From positions 47,804-111,803 of the forward strand of contig MKRV01000265.1 of NCBI GenBank assembly GCA_001897995.1: 64,000 bases of DNA, in the 5' to 3' direction. This document shows positions 58,960-64,000 of this stretch, piece after piece. The notes beneath the pieces are model-generated. The model had not been told where the DNA came from. It was given only the letters and a program-made list of their open reading frames with translations, and did no database searches. Origin of the DNA: Alphaproteobacteria bacterium 65-37 (GTDB lineage: Bacteria > Pseudomonadota > Alphaproteobacteria > Reyranellales > Reyranellaceae). Each line of letters opens with the position of its first letter. Position 1 is the first letter of the stretch. A program made the translations under genes and the position numbers.

Positions 58960-60609
58960 GTGATCTGGCGATTGGGCGCCCTCCTCGTCGCGGCCCTCGT
59001 GGCGATGCCCCTGCTCGGCATCGCTTCCAGCTTGTTCACCTGGCAAGGCGATCTCTGGAAGCATCTGGCAGCGACCCAGCTTTCCGACATCATCGGCAAC
59101 ACGATCGTCCTGCTCCTGGGTGTCGGCGTCGGCACCGTTGCCATCGGCACCGGCACGGCCTGGCTCGTCACCATGTGCCGCTTTCCCGGCAGCGCCGTCC
59201 TGCAATGGGCGCTGCTTCTGCCGCTGGTCCTGCCGACCTACATCATCGGCTATGCTTATGCCGACCTGCTCGCCTTTGCCGGTCCGGTGCAGACCGCGCT
59301 CCGTCAAGCGACAGGCTGGGCGCGCGCCGACTACTGGTTCCCCGACCTGGGATCGGCCAGCGGCGTGGCCTTCCTTTTCACGCTGGTCCTCTACCCCTAC
59401 GTCTACCTCGCCGCCCGCACGGCTTTCCTGGCGCAATCGCCGTCGCTCCTCGAGGCAAGCCGCATCCTGGGCCACGGGCCGTGGCGGACCTTCCTGCGCA
59501 TCGGGCTGCCGCTCGCCCGACCTGCGGTGGCGGCCGGAGCTGCACTGGCGCTGCTCGAGGCGCTCGCCGACTTCGGCACGGTTCAGTATTACGGCGTCCA
59601 CACCTTCACGACGGCGATCTATCGGACCTGGTACGGCATGGGCAACCGCGAGGGCGCCGCGCAGATCTCGCTGGCCCTGATCGCCATTGCAGCCTTCCTG
59701 ATCCTGCTCGAGCGCCGCTCGCGGGGCCGGGCGCGCTTCAGCATCGCGTCGAACCTGCGCCATCATGCCGAACCGGCAGTCCTGCCGACCGGTGCCGGCG
59801 TGCTGGCGCTGTTCGCCTGCGCCCTGCCCATCCTTCTCGGCTTCATCCTGCCAACGCTGCATCTCGCGAACCTTGCTCTGGCGTCGGGCGTCACGGTCAC
59901 CGACGCGCGTTTCATCGGTGATGCGATCAACAGCTTCCTGCTGGCCACCCTGGCCGCCGTCATCGTCGTCGGGCTGGCGCTGTTCCTGAGCTATGCCGGC
60001 CGCCTGGTGCGCCGGCGCATGCTCAACCGCACCATCGAGTTCGCCTCGCTGGGCTACGCGATCCCCGGCGCCGTCATCGCCGTCGGCGTGCTGCTGCCGC
60101 TTGCTGCCGCCGATCATGGTATCGACCGCCTGGCACGCAATCTCTTCGGCCTGCCCGTCGGTCTGCTGCTGAGCGGCACGGCATTTGCGCTGCTGACGGC
60201 CTACACCGTGCGTTTCCTCGCGGTCGGCCTCGCCAATGTCGCACCGGGCTTGGCGGCGATCGATCCGGCAATGGATGCCAGCGCCCGCGTGCTCGGTGCC
60301 CGTCCGCGCGAGGTCCTGCGCTTCATTCACATGCCCATGCTGCGCGGACCGCTGCTCACGGCGGCAATTGTCGTTTTCGTCGAGGTCTTGAAGGAACTCC
60401 CGGCAACACTGCTGATCCGGCCGTTCAACTTCGACACCCTGGCGGTCGGTGTCTTCCGATTTGCCTCCGACGAGCGACTGGCTCAGGCGGCGGTCGGCTC
60501 GATCCTGATCGTCACTGTGTCGCTGGTGCCGGTGATCCTGCTCAGCCGCGCCGTCGCGGCCAGCCGATCACCGGCACGGCCGGTTACTTCCAGCCTGCGC
60601 GATCCATGA
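58960..60609 (+). CDS. ABC transporter permease, Fe3+ (FbpB/AfuB) type (GTG start)
   Basis: Two BPD-type permease halves: LLEASRILGHGPWRTFLRIGLPLARPAVAAGAALALLEALADFGTVQYYGV and ASARVLGARPREVLRFIHMPMLRGPLLTAAIVVFVEVLKELPATLLIRPF. Confidence 0.94.
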   Translation: MIWRLGALLVAALVAMPLLGIASSLFTWQGDLWKHLAATQLSDIIGNTIVLLLGVGVGTVAIGTGTAWLVTMCRFPGSAVLQWALLLPLVLPTYIIGYAYADLLAFAGPVQTALRQATGWARADYWFPDLGSASGVAFLFTLVLYPYVYLAARTAFLAQSPSLLEASRILGHGPWRTFLRIGLPLARPAVAAGAALALLEALADFGTVQYYGVHTFTTAIYRTWYGMGNREGAAQISLALIAIAAFLILLERRSRGRARFSIASNLRHHAEPAVLPTGAGVLALFACALPILLGFILPTLHLANLALASGVTVTDARFIGDAINSFLLATLAAVIVVGLALFLSYAGRLVRRRMLNRTIEFASLGYAIPGAVIAVGVLLPLAAADHGIDRLARNLFGLPVGLLLSGTAFALLTAYTVRFLAVGLANVAPGLAAIDPAMDASARVLGARPREVLRFIHMPMLRGPLLTAAIVVFVEVLKELPATLLIRPFNFDTLAVGVFRFASDERLAQAAVGSILIVTVSLVPVILLSRAVAASRSPARPVTSSLRDP

Positions 60610-61618
60610 TCTTGAGGGCTTCGGCATTGTTCTGCGCGAAGACGCGGGCGTTGAGCTGGTCTTCCTTGTAGGTGCCCAGCGATTTCAGTTCGGGCGACAG
60701 CTCGACGCCGGCCACCACGGGGTACTCGGAATTGCCCTCGGCGAAATAGCGCTGGGCCTGCGGTGAAACCAGGTATTCCAGGAACTTCACTGCGGCTTCC
60801 TTGTTCGGCGCGTACTTGGCGACGGCGCCGCCGCTGATGTTCACGTGCGTGCCACGGTTCGCCTGATTGGGGAAGACGACCCCGACCTTGGCGGCGATCT
60901 CACGGTCCTCCGGCTTCTTCGAGCGCAGAAGGTTCACATAGTAGTAGGTATTGGCGACCGCGATTTCCGCTTCGCCTGCCGCAACGCCCTTGATCTGGTC
61001 GGTATCGCCGCCGCGCGGCGGCCGGGCCAGATTGGCGGCGACTGCCTTGGCCCAGGCTTCGGTCTTCTCCGCACCGTCGGCAGCGAGGATCGAGCCGACC
61101 AAGGACTGGTTGTAGATGTGGCCAGAGGGGCGGATCAGGATCTTGCCCTTCCACTTGGCGGCCGCGAGATCTTCGTAGGTCTTGGGGGCATCGGCCGCGC
61201 TGACCTTTTCCTTGTTGTAGAAGATCACGCGGGCCCGCTTGGAAAAGCCGAACCAGGAATTGTCCGGGTCGCGCAGATGCGCCGGCACCGCCTTGGCGAG
61301 GACGGCCGAATTCACCGGCTGCAGAAGCCCCATCTCCCGGGCGCGCTCGATCCGGCCGGCATCCGTCGTGATCAGGATATCGCAGGGGCTCTTGTCCCCT
61401 TCGGCCTTGAGGCGCTGCACGAGCGGGTCCGGCTCGGCGTCGACACGGTTGATCTTGATGCCGGTCAGATCTGCAAAATTGCCGTAGAGGGCTTCGTCGG
61501 TGTTGTAGTGACGAGCCGAATAGAGGTTCAGAGTTCCGCTTTGCGCATCGGACCGCCGGGCAACGAGCAGGCCGGCACCCAGGGCAAAACCAGTCTTCAC
61601 CAATGCGCGTCGCTTCAC
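60584..61618 (-). CDS. Fe3+ ABC transporter substrate-binding protein (FbpA/AfuA type)
   Basis: LNLYSARHYNTDEALYGNFADLTGIKINRVDAEPDPLVQRLKAEGDKSPCDILITTDAGRIERAREMGLLQPV. Confidence 0.94.
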   Translation of the reverse strand: MKRRALVKTGFALGAGLLVARRSDAQSGTLNLYSARHYNTDEALYGNFADLTGIKINRVDAEPDPLVQRLKAEGDKSPCDILITTDAGRIERAREMGLLQPVNSAVLAKAVPAHLRDPDNSWFGFSKRARVIFYNKEKVSAADAPKTYEDLAAAKWKGKILIRPSGHIYNQSLVGSILAADGAEKTEAWAKAVAANLARPPRGGDTDQIKGVAAGEAEIAVANTYYYVNLLRSKKPEDREIAAKVGVVFPNQANRGTHVNISGGAVAKYAPNKEAAVKFLEYLVSPQAQRYFAEGNSEYPVVAGVELSPELKSLGTYKEDQLNARVFAQNNAEALKIMDRAGWK

Positions 61619-61632
61619 GAATGTCCTCCACT

Positions 61633-61662
61633 GCGAGTGAATATCATTTCGATATCACTCGC
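61633..61662. promoter_or_regulatory. Palindromic candidate operator upstream of iron-binding protein gene
   Basis: GCGAGTGA-atatcatttcgata-TCACTCGC, 15 bp upstream of the start at 61618. Confidence 0.45.
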
Positions 61663-61835
61663 TGTGCACGACTGCAAATCAATTGCAGGTTAGCCATAGA
61701 GGACCTTGGGGTATTTTTGCATCACCCCCTTTGCCTTGAAAAAGCCATTCGGATTAACATTTCAGCCAACAACAACGTGGAGTTACGGGACGAGCTTGCG
61801 GTCGCCCCACAGCTCGTTGCCCCAGGGGAACGACG

Positions 61836-63074
61836 ATGCTGCTTGCCAGGGTCCTTGCCCGCGTCGTGGGTGAAGGCCAGTTGACCATCATCGATGAGGC
61901 CGGTCGGCCCCATCGCCTCAAGGGGGCAAAACCTGGCCCCTCCGTCACGTTGCGCGTCCACGACCAGTGGACGGGCATCCGCATTGCCCTTCGGCCTCGC
62001 CTTGCGCTGGGCGAAGCCTACATGGATGGTACCCTCACGGTAGAGGAAGGTAGTCTCTACGACCTCTTGGACCTGCTCGGTCGCAACATCGCCTCCCTCG
62101 AAGCGACTCCGATGGTGCGCTGGTCGTACGCCCTGCAACGCTGGCTACGCGCGCTCGAACAGTACAATCCCATCGGCAGGGCGCAGAAGAACGTCGCTCA
62201 TCACTACGATCTCAAGGACGAGCTCTACGACTTCTTCCTCGATCGCGACCGGCAGTATTCCTGCGCCTACTTCAAGACCGGCCGCGAGCCGCTCGAGACG
62301 GCGCAGGCCGACAAGAAGCGGCACATCGCGGCCAAGCTGCTGCTGAAGCCCGGACAGCGCGTGCTCGACATCGGGTCCGGCTGGGGCGGCCTCGGGCTCT
62401 ACCTCGCCGGGGAATACGGCGTCGACGTCACCGGCGTCACCTTGTCGACGGAACAGCACACCGTATCGAGCCGGCGGGCCCTCGAAGGCGGAATAGCCGA
62501 CCGGGTCCGGTTCAAGCTGATCGACTACCGTCAGGAGCCCGACCGATACGACCGCATCGTTTCGGTCGGCATGTTCGAGCATGTCGGCGCCGCGCACTAC
62601 CTCGAATTCTTCGGCAAGATGAAGGAGCTGCTGGCCGACGATGGCGTGATGGTATTGCATTCGATCGGCCGCATGGAGCGGCCGGGCGGTACGAACACCT
62701 GGCTGCGGAAGTACATCTTTCCAGGTGGCTACACGCCGGCGATGTCGGAGGTTCTCGCGGCCATAGAGAAAGTCGGACTCTGGGTCACCGACGTCGAAGT
62801 GCTGCGTCTGCACTATGCGGAAACCCTGCGCCACTGGCGCGAACGGTTCCTCGCCAATCGCGGCCAGATCAAGCAGCTTGCGGGTTACGACGACCGTTTC
62901 TGCCGTATGTGGGAGTTCTATCTGGCCGGCTGCGAAGTGGCTTTCCGCTACATGAACCAGATGGTCTTCCAGATGCAGATCACGCGCCGCCAGGACGCTA
63001 CACCGCTGACGCGCGACTACATGATCGACAACGAACGCGAAGGCGGCCAGGCGCGGTCGATCGCGGCGGAGTAG
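61836..63074 (+). CDS. cfa: Cyclopropane-fatty-acyl-phospholipid synthase
   Basis: NVAHHYDLKDELYDFFLDRDRQYSCAYFKTGREPLETAQADKKRHIAAKLLLKPGQRVLDIGSGWGGLGLYLA, SVGMFEHVGAAHYLEFF. Confidence 0.97.
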   Translation: MLLARVLARVVGEGQLTIIDEAGRPHRLKGAKPGPSVTLRVHDQWTGIRIALRPRLALGEAYMDGTLTVEEGSLYDLLDLLGRNIASLEATPMVRWSYALQRWLRALEQYNPIGRAQKNVAHHYDLKDELYDFFLDRDRQYSCAYFKTGREPLETAQADKKRHIAAKLLLKPGQRVLDIGSGWGGLGLYLAGEYGVDVTGVTLSTEQHTVSSRRALEGGIADRVRFKLIDYRQEPDRYDRIVSVGMFEHVGAAHYLEFFGKMKELLADDGVMVLHSIGRMERPGGTNTWLRKYIFPGGYTPAMSEVLAAIEKVGLWVTDVEVLRLHYAETLRHWRERFLANRGQIKQLAGYDDRFCRMWEFYLAGCEVAFRYMNQMVFQMQITRRQDATPLTRDYMIDNEREGGQARSIAAE

Positions 63075-63211
63075 CTCGGCGATGTGTCCTCGGCCGACTA
63101 CAGTCGAGGGCACAATGCTCTAGGGTTGTCCCCATCTTTCAGGCTATCCTGATGAGGCGACCACATTAGTGGTGGTCGCTGCCCCCTCTCGTCACTAACA
63201 AAGGCTCTGCC

Positions 63212-64000
63212 ATGGAGCCCCTGAAAGACACCTCGAACGTCACCCGCCTGCCTGGCGCCGAAGACATCCGGCTGCGCGAGCCGCCGCATAACTTCGAAGC
63301 GGAGCAGGCTCTGCTTGGCGCCATTCTGGTCAACAACGCCGCCTATCAGCGCGTTGCGGAGTTCCTGAAACCCGAGCACTTCGCCGACCCGCTGCACGGC
63401 AAGCTGTTCGATTCGCTCTCGCGCCTGATCGAGCGCGGCCAGGTGGTGAGTGCCGTCACGCTCAAGACCTACTTCGAGCAGGACGAGGCGATGAAGGAGG
63501 CTGGCGGCTCGGCCTATCTCGCCCGTCTCGCCGCGGCCTCCGTGCATGTCATCGATGCCGGCGCTTTCGGCCGCGTCGTGCACGACCTCTACCTGCGCCG
63601 GCAGCTCATCGACCTCGGTGAAAGCGTGGTCAACGGTGCCTTCTCCGGCGACGTCGAGGAGACCGCGCTGCAGCAGGTCGAAGCGGCCGAGAAGAAGCTC
63701 TACGACCTCGCGACCAGCGGCCAGACCGAGGGCGGCTTCAAGCCGTTCCGCGTGGCACTGACCGAAGCGACGGTCGCTGCCGAGGCCGCGTACCATCGCG
63801 TCGGCCAGCTCACCGGCGTGGCGACCGGCCTCTTCCAGCTCGACCAACTGCTGGGCGGCCTGCACAAGTCCGACCTGCTCATCCTGGCCGGCCGTCCCTC
63901 CATGGGCAAAACGGCGCTGGCGACCAACATCGCCTTCAACGCCGCCAAGGCCTACCGCGAAGAGATCGTCGACAATGCCCAGAAGGTGGTCGACGGCGCG
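63212..64000 (+). CDS. dnaB: Replicative DNA helicase DnaB, N-terminal part (3' truncated by window edge)
   Basis: Own translation from ATG 63212: MEPLKDTSNVTRLPGAEDIRLREPPHNFEAEQALLGAILVNNAAYQRVAEFLKPEHF...; later TGLFQLDQLLGGLHKSDLLILAGRPSMGKTALATNIAFNAAK. Confidence 0.96.
   Translation, partial: MEPLKDTSNVTRLPGAEDIRLREPPHNFEAEQALLGAILVNNAAYQRVAEFLKPEHFADPLHGKLFDSLSRLIERGQVVSAVTLKTYFEQDEAMKEAGGSAYLARLAAASVHVIDAGAFGRVVHDLYLRRQLIDLGESVVNGAFSGDVEETALQQVEAAEKKLYDLATSGQTEGGFKPFRVALTEATVAAEAAYHRVGQLTGVATGLFQLDQLLGGLHKSDLLILAGRPSMGKTALATNIAFNAAKAYREEIVDNAQKVVDGA

Noticed and set aside
58651-60330. 559-aa minus-strand ORF opposite rplI/permease
   Set aside because: Shadow ORF crossing the terminator and permease gene; Gln/Arg/Ala-rich low complexity.

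Overview
High-GC chromosomal window, very probably alphaproteobacterial: accB-accC-aat-DUF2155-mlaD-NDUFA12 synteny, B12-dependent NrdJ, clpA-clpS, fab genes and rpsF-rpsR-rplI. Most of it is ordinary core genome: RNase E C-terminus, a hybrid sensor kinase, tyrosine catabolism (hppD/maiA), fatty-acid biosynthesis (fabD/fabG/acpP/fabF), cell envelope and sugar-nucleotide genes, cfa, and the start of dnaB. The most interesting part is about 5.8-18.4 kb, which looks like a compact molybdenum-responsive regulon. Five 24-bp palindromes of the form CGTTATAT-N8-ATATAACG (ModE-operator type) lie in front of or between: an ArsR-like HTH gene; a divergent ALDH/unknown-protein pair; a two-gene ALDH operon divergent from a ModE-like HTH protein that lacks a Mop/TOBE sensor domain; two more members of the same unknown family; and an orphan ModA divergent from a mop-tsaA-ABC (FecCD/MolBCA-like) operon. 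I propose a Mo-sparing aldehyde oxidation switch with a split ModE sensor (inference). A second candidate novelty is at 41.03-41.28 kb: an 18-aa lysine-rich mini-ORF (MAAKKKAAKKKAAKKKKQ) followed by a ~200-nt highly structured RNA ending in a strong intrinsic terminator. No CRISPR arrays, tRNAs, rRNAs or mobile elements were recognised. All product calls come from reading the translations; no database search was run.
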